Shown: positions 35,628-44,618, counted from the stretch's first letter. The stretch is DNA of 64,000 nucleotides from Burkholderiales bacterium (GCA_030604135.1 JAUVWL010000004.1:62001-126000), one strand, 5' to 3'. Translations and numbers: made by a program. Notes: generated by a model from the sequence alone, not told the origin.

Positions 35628-35885
35628 GGTCGAGATTGCGTCTGAACCCCGAACCAGCGTACCGAGGCAGGCCCATGTTGGCAAACTTTCGGATTGTGCC
35701 GGCAGTCTTGCGCGGGCTCTGACCGATTGTCGCTGGATTGCGTGGCTCATCACATTTGTGTCGTGTTTCCTGAGAGATGCCTGTACTGAGGTGGCCGCAA
35801 GCCGATGTGTCAATCAGGTGGGGGCAGGTCAGTCCGCAATACAACCTGATCGACGCACCCCGGGCAGACTCAATCAGGAGCTTTC

Positions 35886-37415
35886 ATGCGCATCAACCAA
35901 CCCGTCTCCCAGAAAGAATATGCACTGGCTGACGGGGTCACGCTCATGTCCACCACCGATCTGGCGAGCCGCATCACCTACGTCAACGAAGCGTTTGTTC
36001 AGGCCAGCGGCTTCGATCGGGAGGAGCTCCTGGGGCAGCCCCACAACATGGTCAGACACCCAGATATGCCCAGAGAGGCATTCTCCGACATGTGGGACAC
36101 CCTCAAACAGGGTCGATCATGGTCGGCCCTGGTGAAAAACCGTCGCAAGGATGGTGACCATTACTGGGTTCGGGCCAATGCCACACCGCTGCGGCGCAAC
36201 GGTGAGGTGGTGGGGTACATGTCTGTGAGGACGCGGCCCTCGACCGATGAGGTGCAGCAGGCCGAACAGGCCTACAACCGTTTTCGCGAGGGCGGAATGG
36301 CCGGGTGGCAGTTTCACCGCGGCCTGCTGCTCAGGGCCGGCTGGCTGGCGGCACTGTCCTGGCCGAAACGCTGGCCGTTGGCTGTTCGTGTGCACATGCC
36401 ATTGCTGATGCTAGCTTGTGCAGGCCTTGTTCCCAGTTTGTTGCAGGGCGATGGATGGGGTGTGGCGGCGGTGGGGGCGGCAACGGGCCTGGCCATGCTG
36501 TACCTGCAGTCCACGCTGGTGCTTCCCGTGCGGCAACTGGTGCAGGAAGCCGAACAGGTGTCCAGTGGTCAGGTCCTGTCCTCGGCACTCATGGCCCGAG
36601 TTGACGAGATTGGACGTCTGCAAAGGGCAGTCCATCAGTCAGGACACAACCTCAAGGCCTTGATCGACGACGCTCAGGAGCGCGCCGTGCGGGTCGAAGC
36701 CGTCAGCACCGCCATTGCCCATGGCAACCAGGAGCTGCAGAACCGCACAGAGCAGGCGGCGGGAGACCTGGAGCTGACGTCTTTGGCGATGCAGCGGTTC
36801 GGCGACAGTGTGCGCCGCAACGCCGAGGTCTCGCGCGCTGCTGCAGGTCAGGCCGTCCAGGCCAGCGAAATGGCAGGGCGCGGATCGGACGCTGTGCGGG
36901 GTGTGGTGGACACCATGGACAAGATATCCCGTTCCAGTCATCGCATGACGGACATCATCACCGTGATTGATGGCATCGCCTTCCAAACCAACATCCTGGC
37001 ACTCAATGCAGCGGTCGAGGCTGCTAGAGCCGGTGAACATGGACGGGGCTTTGCCGTGGTGGCTTCGGAAGTCAGGGGGCTGGCCCAGCGTTGCGCCACG
37101 GCTTCGCGGGAGATTCGTGGGCTGATCGAGGAGGGCCTGCTTGGTGTCTCGGGCGGTGTCAAGCAGGTGGATGCCGCCGGTGTGTTGCTCCAGGACAGCC
37201 TGGCTCAGGTGATGGACACCGCGCGATTGATCGAGCAGATCGGACAGGTCAGTCACGAGCAGGCGGCCGGTGTGCGCGAGGTCAGCGACGCGGTGGCCAA
37301 CCTCGATCAGACAACGCAGCGGAACGCTCAAATGGTCGAAGGTGTGGCCCGGGAAGCTGCGCACCTGCGCCATGAAGCCCAGCGCCTTCGAGCGGCCATT
37401 GCAGCGTTTGCCTGA
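35886..37415 (+). CDS. aer: Aer-like PAS methyl-accepting chemotaxis protein
   Basis: 509 residues. The N-terminal PAS domain (about 10-120: [40 protein letters not shown]) matches the FAD-binding Aer PAS. One or two hydrophobic segments lie at about 165-205, then a HAMP region and a full signalling domain with [20 protein letters not shown] and the hairpin tip [19 protein letters not shown]. It is a likely redox or aerotaxis sensor at the inner membrane. The symbol reflects family resemblance. CAGGAG lies 8 bases before the ATG. Confidence 0.88.
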   Translation: MRINQPVSQKEYALADGVTLMSTTDLASRITYVNEAFVQASGFDREELLGQPHNMVRHPDMPREAFSDMWDTLKQGRSWSALVKNRRKDGDHYWVRANATPLRRNGEVVGYMSVRTRPSTDEVQQAEQAYNRFREGGMAGWQFHRGLLLRAGWLAALSWPKRWPLAVRVHMPLLMLACAGLVPSLLQGDGWGVAAVGAATGLAMLYLQSTLVLPVRQLVQEAEQVSSGQVLSSALMARVDEIGRLQRAVHQSGHNLKALIDDAQERAVRVEAVSTAIAHGNQELQNRTEQAAGDLELTSLAMQRFGDSVRRNAEVSRAAAGQAVQASEMAGRGSDAVRGVVDTMDKISRSSHRMTDIITVIDGIAFQTNILALNAAVEAARAGEHGRGFAVVASEVRGLAQRCATASREIRGLIEEGLLGVSGGVKQVDAAGVLLQDSLAQVMDTARLIEQIGQVSHEQAAGVREVSDAVANLDQTTQRNAQMVEGVAREAAHLRHEAQRLRAAIAAFA

Positions 37416-37586
37416 TGCAGCTGGACTGCCGATGTCGATCGGCCGCCGCAGCCTGCGGTCAGCGGCTGGATGACCCAGGGGAATGTCGACTGGTGTGGAG
37501 GGTTGCTTGTCCGTCCTTGGCCAAAGGGTATTGTGGTTCCCATAGGATGAAACGGCAATATTGCAACAGCCTTGACGAGGTGTTCC

Positions 37587-37901
37587 ATGAACGGTCTGAG
37601 TCGACGGGTTTTTGTGTTGAACATGGTGGCCGGTTCGTCGGCCCTGTACGCGGGCGCTTTGCTGGCGCAGACCGCACCCATGGTGGACGAGAAAGACCCG
37701 GTGGCGGTCGCGCTGGGCTATGTCAAGGACACCACCAAGGTCGATGCCGGTAAATTTCCCAAGCACAAAGCCGATCAGAAGTGCTCGAATTGCGCGCTGT
37801 ATTCGGGCAAACCCGGCGAGGCCAGCGGCCCTTGCGGTCTGTTCCCGGGCAAGCTGGTGGCGGCCGACGGCTGGTGCAACAGCTGGGTGAAAAAGGGCTG
37901 A
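37587..37901 (+). CDS. High-potential iron-sulfur protein (HiPIP)
   Basis: 104 residues. The Tat-type leader MNGLSRRVFVLNMVAGSSAL contains SRRVFVL and is cleaved after LLAQ near residue 29. The four cluster ligands have spacing C-x2-C-x13-C-x13-C (KCSNCALY, GPCGLFPG, GWCNSWV), as in HiPIPs. The periplasmic [4Fe-4S] protein carries electrons from the cytochrome bc1 complex to the reaction centre in Rubrivivax-type phototrophs. Its place beside the photosynthesis cluster fits that role. A candidate promoter TTGTCC-N16-TATTGT lies about 60 bp upstream. Confidence 0.93.
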   Translation: MNGLSRRVFVLNMVAGSSALYAGALLAQTAPMVDEKDPVAVALGYVKDTTKVDAGKFPKHKADQKCSNCALYSGKPGEASGPCGLFPGKLVAADGWCNSWVKKG

Positions 37902-37938
37902 CGGACTCCGTGCGGGCGGGGCTGGCTCGTGCCAGGCT

Positions 37939-38220
37939 TTATCTGACACGCAGGCGGTTTCGCAGATCCACCGCGTGAGTCACCCCTGCGGCCGCCAGGC
38001 AGGCGGCGGCGAGCATCCAGTGTGCGTCGCTCAGCACCAGACGCAGTGCGACCATCAGCCACAGCCCGGCGAGCAGATTCCAGGCGTGGGCCGACCATCG
38101 CAGCCGGTGGGTCGTGCTTTGGCTGCATACCGCCAGAACCAGCAACTCCAGCACGGTGATGGCGATGGCCAGATCCAGCCAATGGCCGCTGCGCCAGAGG
38201 GCTTCCAGGGCGTCGGACAC
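37939..38220 (-). CDS. Small membrane protein downstream of bchP
   Basis: 93 residues from a GTG, starting 13 bases after the bchP stop on the same strand. Three hydrophobic segments are visible at about 15-33 (LDLAIAITVLELLVLAVC), 47-64 (LLAGLWLMVALRLVLSD) and 68-82, and the C-terminus is basic (VDLRNRLRVR). I do not recognise a family. It is the last gene of the bchG-pucC-like-bchP-orf transcript, so a role linked to bacteriochlorophyll or light harvesting is possible, but that is inference from position only. Confidence 0.6.
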   Translation of the reverse strand: MSDALEALWRSGHWLDLAIAITVLELLVLAVCSQSTTHRLRWSAHAWNLLAGLWLMVALRLVLSDAHWMLAAACLAAAGVTHAVDLRNRLRVR

Positions 38221-38233
38221 AGCGTGTCCGGTC

Positions 38234-39457
38234 TCAGACCCGCACGAGGCCGAGCAGGTGGCCCAGGTCCTTGAAGAAGATGCGTACGTGCGCCATGGGC
38301 TTGCGGCGCACCAGTTGCTTGTTCATGTAGGCCTCGAAAGTCAGCTGCTGGACATCTTTGTCTTCGCAGATGGCCACGAAGCGTTCGCGCCGCTTCTCGC
38401 TGCCGTACCAGAACCACTGCATGACGCCGAGCACGCGGAACACCCGACCGTGCAGCTTCATGAATCGCTTGCGCGCCAGGCGCAGCGATTGGACGTCGCC
38501 TGTTTGCAGCAGGGCGTGGGCCGCCTCGGCCGCCAGCTGGCCGCCCACCATGGCGTAGTAGATGCCTTCGCCCGAGGCGGGAGCGACGACGCCGGCGGCA
38601 TCGCCGGCCAGGATCACGTCACGGCCATTGTCCCAGCGGGGCAGGGGCTTCATCGGGATCGGGGCGCCTTCGCGGCGCAGCGTGGGCATGTCGGCCAGGC
38701 CGCAGGCGACGCGCATGCGCTGCACCGAGCCACGCAGGGAAAAGCCCTTGTCGGCGCTGCCGGTGCCGACGCTCAGGGTCTGGCCATGGGGAAACACCCA
38801 GCCGTAGAAGTCGGGCGAAAACCGTCCCTGGTAATACACGTCACAGCGGGCCTCGTCGTAGCCCGCGGGGCGCTCTTGTGTCACCTGGGGCACCTGCAGG
38901 ATCTCATGGTAGGCGAACACATAGCGTGTGCGCTCCGCGCCCGGGACCTGGCCTTGCCGGGCCACCTCCGAGCGGGCCCCGTCGGCACCCACAATGCAGC
39001 GTGCCCGGACCTCCACCGGGGCGTCGCTGGCGCCCGCTGAGGCCTTCTGCCGGGTCGGCCGGTAGCGCAGCACGGTGCTGCCGTCGGCCTCGCGCCTGAT
39101 GGACTCGAACACACCCAGGCGGCGCTGGGCACCGGCCTTGGCGGCCCGCTCGCGCAGCCATTCGTCGAAGCTGTCGCGGTCGACCATGCCGACGAAGCCG
39201 TTGTCGATGGGGATGTCGACCTGTCGGCCCGAGGGGGCCACCATGCGGGCGCAGCGGGCCCGGGCCACCAGCAACTCGTCGGGGATGCCGAAGTCGCGGA
39301 TCAGGCGGGGCGGAATGGCACCGCCACATGGCTTGGTGCGACCCGCCCGGTCGAGCAGCAGCACCGAATGCCCCTGCAGGGCCAGCTGGTGGGCGGCGGT
39401 GGAGCCGGCCGGGCCGCCCCCCACCACCACGACATCAAACGCCGTCATTGTGTTCAT
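38234..39457 (-). CDS. bchP: Geranylgeranyl diphosphate/geranylgeranyl-bacteriochlorophyll reductase
   Basis: 407 residues. The FAD-binding GxGxxG motif is FDVVVVGGGPAGSTAAHQLA. GRTKPCGGAIPPRLIRDFGI and YYQGRFSPDFYGWVFPHG are signatures of the BchP/ChlP subgroup. ILAGDAAGVVAPASGEGIYYAM is the second FAD motif. It reduces the geranylgeranyl tail stepwise to phytyl. The start overlaps the stop of the pucC-like gene by 4 bases (ATGA). Confidence 0.95.
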   Translation of the reverse strand: MNTMTAFDVVVVGGGPAGSTAAHQLALQGHSVLLLDRAGRTKPCGGAIPPRLIRDFGIPDELLVARARCARMVAPSGRQVDIPIDNGFVGMVDRDSFDEWLRERAAKAGAQRRLGVFESIRREADGSTVLRYRPTRQKASAGASDAPVEVRARCIVGADGARSEVARQGQVPGAERTRYVFAYHEILQVPQVTQERPAGYDEARCDVYYQGRFSPDFYGWVFPHGQTLSVGTGSADKGFSLRGSVQRMRVACGLADMPTLRREGAPIPMKPLPRWDNGRDVILAGDAAGVVAPASGEGIYYAMVGGQLAAEAAHALLQTGDVQSLRLARKRFMKLHGRVFRVLGVMQWFWYGSEKRRERFVAICEDKDVQQLTFEAYMNKQLVRRKPMAHVRIFFKDLGHLLGLVRV

Positions 39458-40845
39458 GGTGTGTGCCCTTGCATGTGTCGGGAGGTGGAGAGGTCCAGGC
39501 GGGCGCCTTCGGCGCTGGCCGGTCGCGGTCGGCGGGCCGGGGCGCCGAGGCGCCAGGCGAGGATGGCCGCCAGGACGAACAGGCTGCCCTCCAGGCCGAA
39601 CACGAGGGCGTAGGCGGTGCCCAGCTCGGCAATCCAGGCGCGGGCGATGTCGCTGGCTGCGGTGCCGATCAGGCCGCCAAGGCCGAAGGCGATGGCCTGG
39701 GAGGCGCCCCAGAGACCCATCCGGGTGCCCTCACGGGAGGCACGCCCCTCGTTGGCCAGTCGCATCATGGAGCCGATGGCCCCGATGGAGAAAGCCCCGT
39801 TGGCCACCCCCAGCAGGAACACGTTGGTGCTCAGGGGCCAGGCATCCGCTTCCAGGCCGGCCAGGGTCAGGCCGTAGAGGGCCAGCGCCGAGGCGATGCA
39901 GCCGCCCACCGTCCAGGCGCGCAGCGAGCCCACGTGCCGCAACCAGGGCCGCGCCTGCCAGCGCGCGCCCAGCGCGCCGGCCAGTGCGACCAGGATCATG
40001 CCGGCGAGCACCCCCCCGTGTTGTACCCCCGAGAGCTGGGTGGAGGCGCCAGGGCTGAAGCCGAACACCGAACCGGCAAAGGGTTCCAGAATCAGGTCCT
40101 GGGCGCTGTAGGCCAGCATCGAGACGAAGACAAAGATGGTGAATCGGCGGGCCACCGGCTCGTCCCACACCTCGGCCAGCGCCTGCCGAAAGCGCAGCGC
40201 CGGGGCGTCGGCACCGTCGGATGCCGGCGCCTGGGCCGTGGCGTGGTCGCGGGGGCCTTCAAGACCGTGCACAACGACCAGGGTGACCAGCAGTGCCAGC
40301 ACCGAAACGCTGGAGGACACGGCCAGCAGCCGGGCGGGCGAGTAAGGCTCCAGCCAGTGGCCGGCCAGGCCGGCGGTGAGGGCAAAGCCGGCGATCATCA
40401 TCATCCAGACCAGGGTGGCCGCGCCCGCGCGCCGACCCTCGGGAACCCGTTTGGCCAGCATGACCAGCAGCGAAGTGCCGCTGGCGCTCACGCCCAGGCC
40501 GACCAGGGCGTAACCTGCGCCGGCCAGCAGCATGCCGCTCAGCGGGTGGGTGTCCATCCAGGTGGTGGCCAGGGCCGCCACGATCCCACCAAGCCCGAGC
40601 ACCGCCATGCCGCCCACGATCCAGGGTGTCCGGCGGCCGCCCACGTCGGAGCCGTAACCCATGCGGGGCCGGGCCATCTGGACCGCGTAGTGCAGCGCCA
40701 CCAGCACGCCCGGCAGCAGGGCGGGCAAGGCCAGCTCGACCACCATGACGCGGTTGAGGGTGGATGTGGTGAGCACGACCACCGCGCCCAGGCAGGCCTG
40801 AAGCAGGCCGACGCGGAACACATCGAACCAGCCGAACGGTCTCAT
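39454..40845 (-). CDS. PucC/LhaA-family light-harvesting assembly transporter, bchG-bchP-linked copy
   Basis: 463 residues from MRPFGWFDVF, with about twelve membrane segments of the MFS-like PucC fold. Family signatures are LTTSTLNRVMVVELALPALLPG, YGSDVGGRRTPWI and YSAQDLILEPFAGSVFGFSPG. This is the paralogue usually found between bchG and bchP (orf428/G115 type), as opposed to lhaA in the puh operon. The family acts in assembly of light-harvesting complexes, possibly by handling bacteriochlorophyll. Both ends show ATGA overlaps with bchG and bchP. Confidence 0.9.
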   Translation of the reverse strand: MRPFGWFDVFRVGLLQACLGAVVVLTTSTLNRVMVVELALPALLPGVLVALHYAVQMARPRMGYGSDVGGRRTPWIVGGMAVLGLGGIVAALATTWMDTHPLSGMLLAGAGYALVGLGVSASGTSLLVMLAKRVPEGRRAGAATLVWMMMIAGFALTAGLAGHWLEPYSPARLLAVSSSVSVLALLVTLVVVHGLEGPRDHATAQAPASDGADAPALRFRQALAEVWDEPVARRFTIFVFVSMLAYSAQDLILEPFAGSVFGFSPGASTQLSGVQHGGVLAGMILVALAGALGARWQARPWLRHVGSLRAWTVGGCIASALALYGLTLAGLEADAWPLSTNVFLLGVANGAFSIGAIGSMMRLANEGRASREGTRMGLWGASQAIAFGLGGLIGTAASDIARAWIAELGTAYALVFGLEGSLFVLAAILAWRLGAPARRPRPASAEGARLDLSTSRHMQGHTP

Positions 40846-41723
40846 GTCGCCCCCAGACCCCGCAGGGCCCACGCGCTGACCATCATGCCGGCGACAAACA
40901 GGGGCACCCCGAAGCCGCTGTACCACAGCGCCCGCTCGGTGGGCGAGGCCAGGAAGCGGCGCATCAGCACGGCTTGTGCCAGCAGCAGCAAGGCGACCGA
41001 CAAAGCGTGCCAGGCCTGGCCCCAGGCCAGCAGCAGGGCAATGACCACCAGCTGCGGCACGGCCATGAACAGGCAGGCCACACGGGCCGCCTTCTGCACG
41101 CCCAGCTGCACCGGCAGCGAGCGCACCCCCATCTGGCGGTCCCCGACGACCGACTTGAAGTCGTTGAGTGTCATGATGCCGTGGGTGCCGGCCGAGTAGA
41201 GCGCCGCCAGCGCCAGCGATTCGCCCCCGGGCATGGCACCACCGGCCATGACCGCCGCACCGGTCACCCAGGCGATGCCCTCATAGCTGATGCCACAGGC
41301 CGCATTGCCCCACCAGCCGTTCTCCTTCAGCCGAACCGGTGGGGCGCTGTAGGCCCAGGCCAGCACCAGACCGAGTGCGGCAGCGCCGAAGCCCCAGGGC
41401 CCCAGCAGCGTGGCGACCAGCAGCGACAGCACGGTCCAGAGCACCGCAAGGTACAGACCCCAGCGTCCGGGCATGCGGCCCGAAGGAATGGGGCGCTGCG
41501 GCTCGTTGATGGCGTCGACATGGCGATCGAACCAGTCGTTGACCGCCTGGCTGGTGGCGCACACCAGCGGACCCGCCAGCCCAATACCCACCAGGGCCAG
41601 CCACCACCGGCCGTCCATCGCTACCCCCGAAGCCACCACGCCGCAGGCGAATGCCCACATGGGCGGAAACCAGGTGATGGGCTTGAACAGCTCCGTGACG
41701 GCGGACAGTGCAGGGCGTGCCAT
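40842..41723 (-). CDS. bchG: Bacteriochlorophyll synthase (polyprenyl transferase)
   Basis: 293 residues with eight to nine membrane segments, UbiA superfamily. The first Asp-rich motif is NDWFDRHVDAINEPQRPIPSG and the second is DFKSVVGDRQMGVRSLPV. Both bind Mg-diphosphate. It esterifies bacteriochlorophyllide a with geranylgeranyl diphosphate. The N-terminus (ELFKPITWFPPMWAFACG) is typical of BchG. It is the first gene of the minus-strand operon under a sigma-70 promoter with a PpsR-type site over the -35 box. Confidence 0.95.
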   Translation of the reverse strand: MARPALSAVTELFKPITWFPPMWAFACGVVASGVAMDGRWWLALVGIGLAGPLVCATSQAVNDWFDRHVDAINEPQRPIPSGRMPGRWGLYLAVLWTVLSLLVATLLGPWGFGAAALGLVLAWAYSAPPVRLKENGWWGNAACGISYEGIAWVTGAAVMAGGAMPGGESLALAALYSAGTHGIMTLNDFKSVVGDRQMGVRSLPVQLGVQKAARVACLFMAVPQLVVIALLLAWGQAWHALSVALLLLAQAVLMRRFLASPTERALWYSGFGVPLFVAGMMVSAWALRGLGAT

Positions 41724-41733
41724 GGTGCATCAG

Positions 41734-41762
41734 GTTGTACACCTCGACCGTCCAAGTGTCAA
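41734..41762 (-). promoter_or_regulatory. Sigma-70 promoter of bchG
   Basis: On the minus strand TTGACA (41762-41757), a 17-base spacer and TACAAC (41739-41734) form a near-consensus promoter. It lies about 10 bp upstream of the bchG start codon, so the leader would be very short. The -35 box is the left half of the PpsR-type palindrome. Confidence 0.65.
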
Positions 41763-41774
41763 TAAAAATGGACA
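41757..41774. promoter_or_regulatory. PpsR/CrtJ binding site (TGT-N12-ACA) at bchG
   Basis: TGTCAATAAAAATGGACA matches TGT-N12-ACA exactly, with an A/T-rich core. It covers the -35 hexamer of the bchG promoter, so bound PpsR would block RNA polymerase. ppsR itself ends about 130 bp away. Confidence 0.8.
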
Positions 41775-41900
41775 CTATAAACCGTCAACAATCGTGGCGT
41801 GGGTGGTGTGCGGGCCTGACACCATGGCGTGCCGCAGGTGGTTCATGGAGGGCGAAGCAGGCCCTGTACGGGCCGCAGGGGGCCGCGCAAACTCCTAGGC

Positions 41901-43370
41901 TCAGTGCACGCCGTCGCTGTCGCCGGGGCCGCTGTCGAGCAGGCCGAAGCGCCGCAGCTTGATGTACAGGCTCTGGCGCGACAGGCCCAGCATTTCTGCT
42001 GCCGAGGCACGGTTGTCGCCGGTGAGCTGTAGCGCGGCCTCGATGCACAGCTGCTCGATCAGGTCGGTCGTTTCGCGAACGATGTCCTTGAGCGGCAGAC
42101 GCCCCACCAGTTCGGTCATCTGGCTGGCCGAACGTGGCAACTCCTTGGGGCTGCGCGTTTCGCTGACCAGGCGGCGGCCCATGTCGCGGATGGTGAAACC
42201 CAGGCAGCGCTGTTGCCCTGCATTGGCCGCTACGGCAGAGACCTCCACCTCGGCGTTGGCGCCGTACTCGCCCCGCATCTGGGTGGCAAACAGGCGGACA
42301 GATCCGTGCTGCTTGAGGTTGCTCAGCAGCACACGGAAGTCCACGCCCGTACGGCCCAACCAGTGGTCCAGCGTCTGTCCACGAGCCTGCTCTTCGGTGG
42401 CCAGCTGACCAAGGTCGAGGAAGGCGCGGTTGGCGCTGAGGATGCGGCCCTCCAGGTCGGTCACGACCAAGGCGTCCGGAGCACTCTCCATCACCTGCAT
42501 CAACTGCTGGCGACCCGAGTCAATGACCGAGGCTGCTGTGTCTTCAGGGCGGGTGATGCGCAGCAAAAAGTGCTGTGTGTTCTCCTGGCGAAACTGTGTG
42601 CCGACCAGGAGCATGTCCTGGCCGTCGTCCGCCAGGCGGATGCGGATCGGGTCGCTGCGCCCGGTGCCCCTGAGTCGCTCGATCATCTGCCGCACGGCCG
42701 CCTGACTGGACTTGTCCAGGTGGTCGGTCAAGGTCCAGCCGGGGGCCTGCATGCGATCGCCGAAGAGGGCGCGGGCCGCCGGGTTGGCTTCTTCCAGCCG
42801 GTCCAGCGCATTCTCGAGAATGAGCACCGGTTCGGTGGCCATCTGGAACAGCAGCCGGTAGCGCGTTTCCACCTGGCGCAGGCGCCAGTAGTCGCGCTCC
42901 ATGGACAGCTGGGCATTGACCAGTCGTTGCTGCAGGGTCACCTGGGGCCGCAGGTCGCGACCAAAGGCCACGCAGTGCCCGTTGGGCTCGCCACCCGCCT
43001 TGCGCAGGGGAACCACCGAGTAGGAAAGCGGCAGTTCGGCGCCGTCGCGCAGTTGGTGATTGACATGCCGCCAACGGACACCCTCGGCACTGGGGGCACC
43101 CTGCGAACGGAGCAGGTCCCGGATCTTGCCCTGGCTTTCCACCGTGACGGTGTCACCCCAGGTTTTGCCGAGCCATTCGTGGCAGCCTTCACCGATGAGT
43201 TCGTCGTTTCCGAAGGCCAGGTCGCAGATCACACCCTCACCATCGAGCACCATGACCACATCGGCCGATGCGGTGATCAGCTCGGCCGCGGCGTCGGCAT
43301 CCAGGTTCGCAAAAAATGCGTCTGCCTGGCCGAACTGCCTCGGTGCATGGTCGAATGTTCCCTGCGTCAT
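41901..43370 (-). CDS. ppsR: PpsR (CrtJ) transcriptional regulator of photosynthesis genes
   Basis: 489 residues. It has an N-terminal PAS-like domain (ELITASADVVMVLDGEGVIC), then two further PAS domains (from YRLLFQMATEPVLILENA and from MQVMESAPDALVVTDLEGRI) and a C-terminal Fis-type HTH (GDNRASAAEMLGLSRQSLYIKLRRFGLL). A Cys immediately N-terminal to the HTH (EQLCIEAALQL) is at the position I associate with redox control. A second Cys lies in AGQQRCLGFTIRD. It represses bch, crt and puc promoters at TGT-N12-ACA sites, and two such regions occur in this window. It lies downstream of ppaA on the same strand. Confidence 0.95.
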   Translation of the reverse strand: MTQGTFDHAPRQFGQADAFFANLDADAAAELITASADVVMVLDGEGVICDLAFGNDELIGEGCHEWLGKTWGDTVTVESQGKIRDLLRSQGAPSAEGVRWRHVNHQLRDGAELPLSYSVVPLRKAGGEPNGHCVAFGRDLRPQVTLQQRLVNAQLSMERDYWRLRQVETRYRLLFQMATEPVLILENALDRLEEANPAARALFGDRMQAPGWTLTDHLDKSSQAAVRQMIERLRGTGRSDPIRIRLADDGQDMLLVGTQFRQENTQHFLLRITRPEDTAASVIDSGRQQLMQVMESAPDALVVTDLEGRILSANRAFLDLGQLATEEQARGQTLDHWLGRTGVDFRVLLSNLKQHGSVRLFATQMRGEYGANAEVEVSAVAANAGQQRCLGFTIRDMGRRLVSETRSPKELPRSASQMTELVGRLPLKDIVRETTDLIEQLCIEAALQLTGDNRASAAEMLGLSRQSLYIKLRRFGLLDSGPGDSDGVH

Positions 43371-43415
43371 GACGGTCTGGTGTTGTGGTTGGACTGGCGC
43401 AGCAGGATGGCGCCA

Positions 43416-44351
43416 CTAGGCCGGGGCCGATCGACCTGCGACCAGCCTTTCGGCGACCGCGGGGGCCGAGGGGCCGTCCGTCAGAATGGCATCTGCGGGC
43501 ACCGATTCGGACAATTCGGGTTGCAGGAGAAACAGTGGTCCGCCAGCAATTATAGAGATGGCCGGGTTGCGGCTGAGCGAGCGCACCTTGGCCATGGTCT
43601 CGGAGAGCAGGGGAACGCCGTCGGCACGGCCCAGCGAAAAGCCGACGACGTCGTACCAGTCGCGGGTCACCATGGTGGTGGCGGCTTCGGTGGCCAGGAA
43701 GCTGGTGATCACGTCCCAGCCGGCGCGGTGAAAGAACTCGGCCACCAGCGACAGGCCGAAGGTATGCTGCTCACCGGGGCAAGGCATCAGCAGGATGCGC
43801 CGGGCGCCTTCCCGTCGGTTCGACGAATCGAACTGTTCGAAGGCCGCGCTGTTCTCGCGCAACACCTTTTGCAGTCGACCCAGGCCCAAGGTGACCTCGG
43901 AGAAGGTGCACAGGTCCCGTTCCCACATTTCTCCCAGGTGCCGGGCCACCGGCGCCAGCAGGTCCAGGAAGATGCTCTCGACGGGCACGCCGCGGTCGCG
44001 CAGCGTGATCACGCAATTCCGCACCACATCGTCTGCCTCGTGCAGCACGATCTCGGCGAAAACGGCCACGTCTTCGGCAGTCACCAGACTGCGGCTGGTA
44101 ACTGGGTGCGAGGCGCACTCTTGCGGCACCCGGTGCGCCAGCATCAGGCGTGGAATGATCTCGTATTCGACGGCCTTGGCCAGCAACAACGCACTGACGT
44201 CCTGGTCGACCTGAAGTACCAGGTCGGTGCGAAGCAGGTTCTCCAGAATGGGCGGCCGGGTCGGGTCGGTGGTCTTGTTGTCCCAGTTCTTCGGCGGCGG
44301 AGCCATGGATTCGCTCTCCGGTGGAGCGGGGTACCTCGAATATGAGCCCAT
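43416..44351 (-). CDS. ppaA: PpaA/AerR, B12-binding antirepressor of PpsR
   Basis: 311 residues from MGSYSRYPAPP. The helical domain (about 90-170) contains VFAEIVLHEADDVVRNCVITL and LLAPVARHLGEMWERDLCTF. A cobalamin-binding Rossmann domain follows with the axial His motif GEQHTFGLSLVAEFFHRAGWDV (ExHxxG) and GFSLGRADGV. The family uses B12 as a light sensor and modulates PpsR/CrtJ. The start is supported by AGGAG and CAGGAA upstream. A start 15 codons downstream (MAPPPKNWD) is possible. It is transcribed divergently from bchF and upstream of ppsR. Confidence 0.92.
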   Translation of the reverse strand: MGSYSRYPAPPESESMAPPPKNWDNKTTDPTRPPILENLLRTDLVLQVDQDVSALLLAKAVEYEIIPRLMLAHRVPQECASHPVTSRSLVTAEDVAVFAEIVLHEADDVVRNCVITLRDRGVPVESIFLDLLAPVARHLGEMWERDLCTFSEVTLGLGRLQKVLRENSAAFEQFDSSNRREGARRILLMPCPGEQHTFGLSLVAEFFHRAGWDVITSFLATEAATTMVTRDWYDVVGFSLGRADGVPLLSETMAKVRSLSRNPAISIIAGGPLFLLQPELSESVPADAILTDGPSAPAVAERLVAGRSAPA

Positions 44352-44507
44352 CGTTCCTGTCTCCTCGCGCCTGTGCGCCGAGTGCATGCTACGCCTGGGC
44401 CACGACCTGTGCCGGTGCGGTGGGGCACCCGTGTTAGGGGCACCGAGCCATCGCGCCGGGGACCTGACCGCTGTCTCTGTGCCGGTTCAGGTCATCCCGT
44501 GACCACC

Positions 44508-44536
44508 TTTTTACCGTTGTCCATCTCTTTCGTCAA
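44508..44536 (-). promoter_or_regulatory. Sigma-70 promoter of ppaA-ppsR
   Basis: On the minus strand TTGACG (44536-44531), 17 bases, then TAAAAA (44513-44508). The leader to ppaA would be about 150 bases. It is separate from the bchF promoter, about 100 bp away, so the PpsR sites do not overlap it directly. Confidence 0.55.
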
Positions 44537-44584
44537 AAGATGTCCGACCGGCCATGGGGGAAACTGTACGCCTTTGCATGCATA

Positions 44585-44618
44585 TGTCAATAAAAATAAA
44601 CGTCCAAATAAGTTGACA
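44585..44618. promoter_or_regulatory. Two adjoining PpsR-type sites upstream of bchF
   Basis: TGTCAATAAAAATAAACG (44585-44602) and CGTCCAAATAAGTTGACA (44601-44618) are each one base away from TGT-N12-ACA and share two bases. The arrangement allows two PpsR tetramers or one extended complex. The right-hand half, TTGACA, is the -35 box of bchF. The left site shares the string TGTCAATAAAAAT with the bchG site. Confidence 0.7.

Noticed and set aside
35628-35885. A clear FNR or CRP box between the FNR-type gene and the Aer-like receptor gene
   Set aside because: Only partial half-sites (for example CCTGATCGA and TCACATTTGTG) are present, and none reaches a convincing match.
44352-44507. Cobalamin riboswitch in the ppaA leader
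   Set aside because: PpaA binds B12 as a protein, but the leader lacks the GCCACTG-type B12 box and the expected fold.
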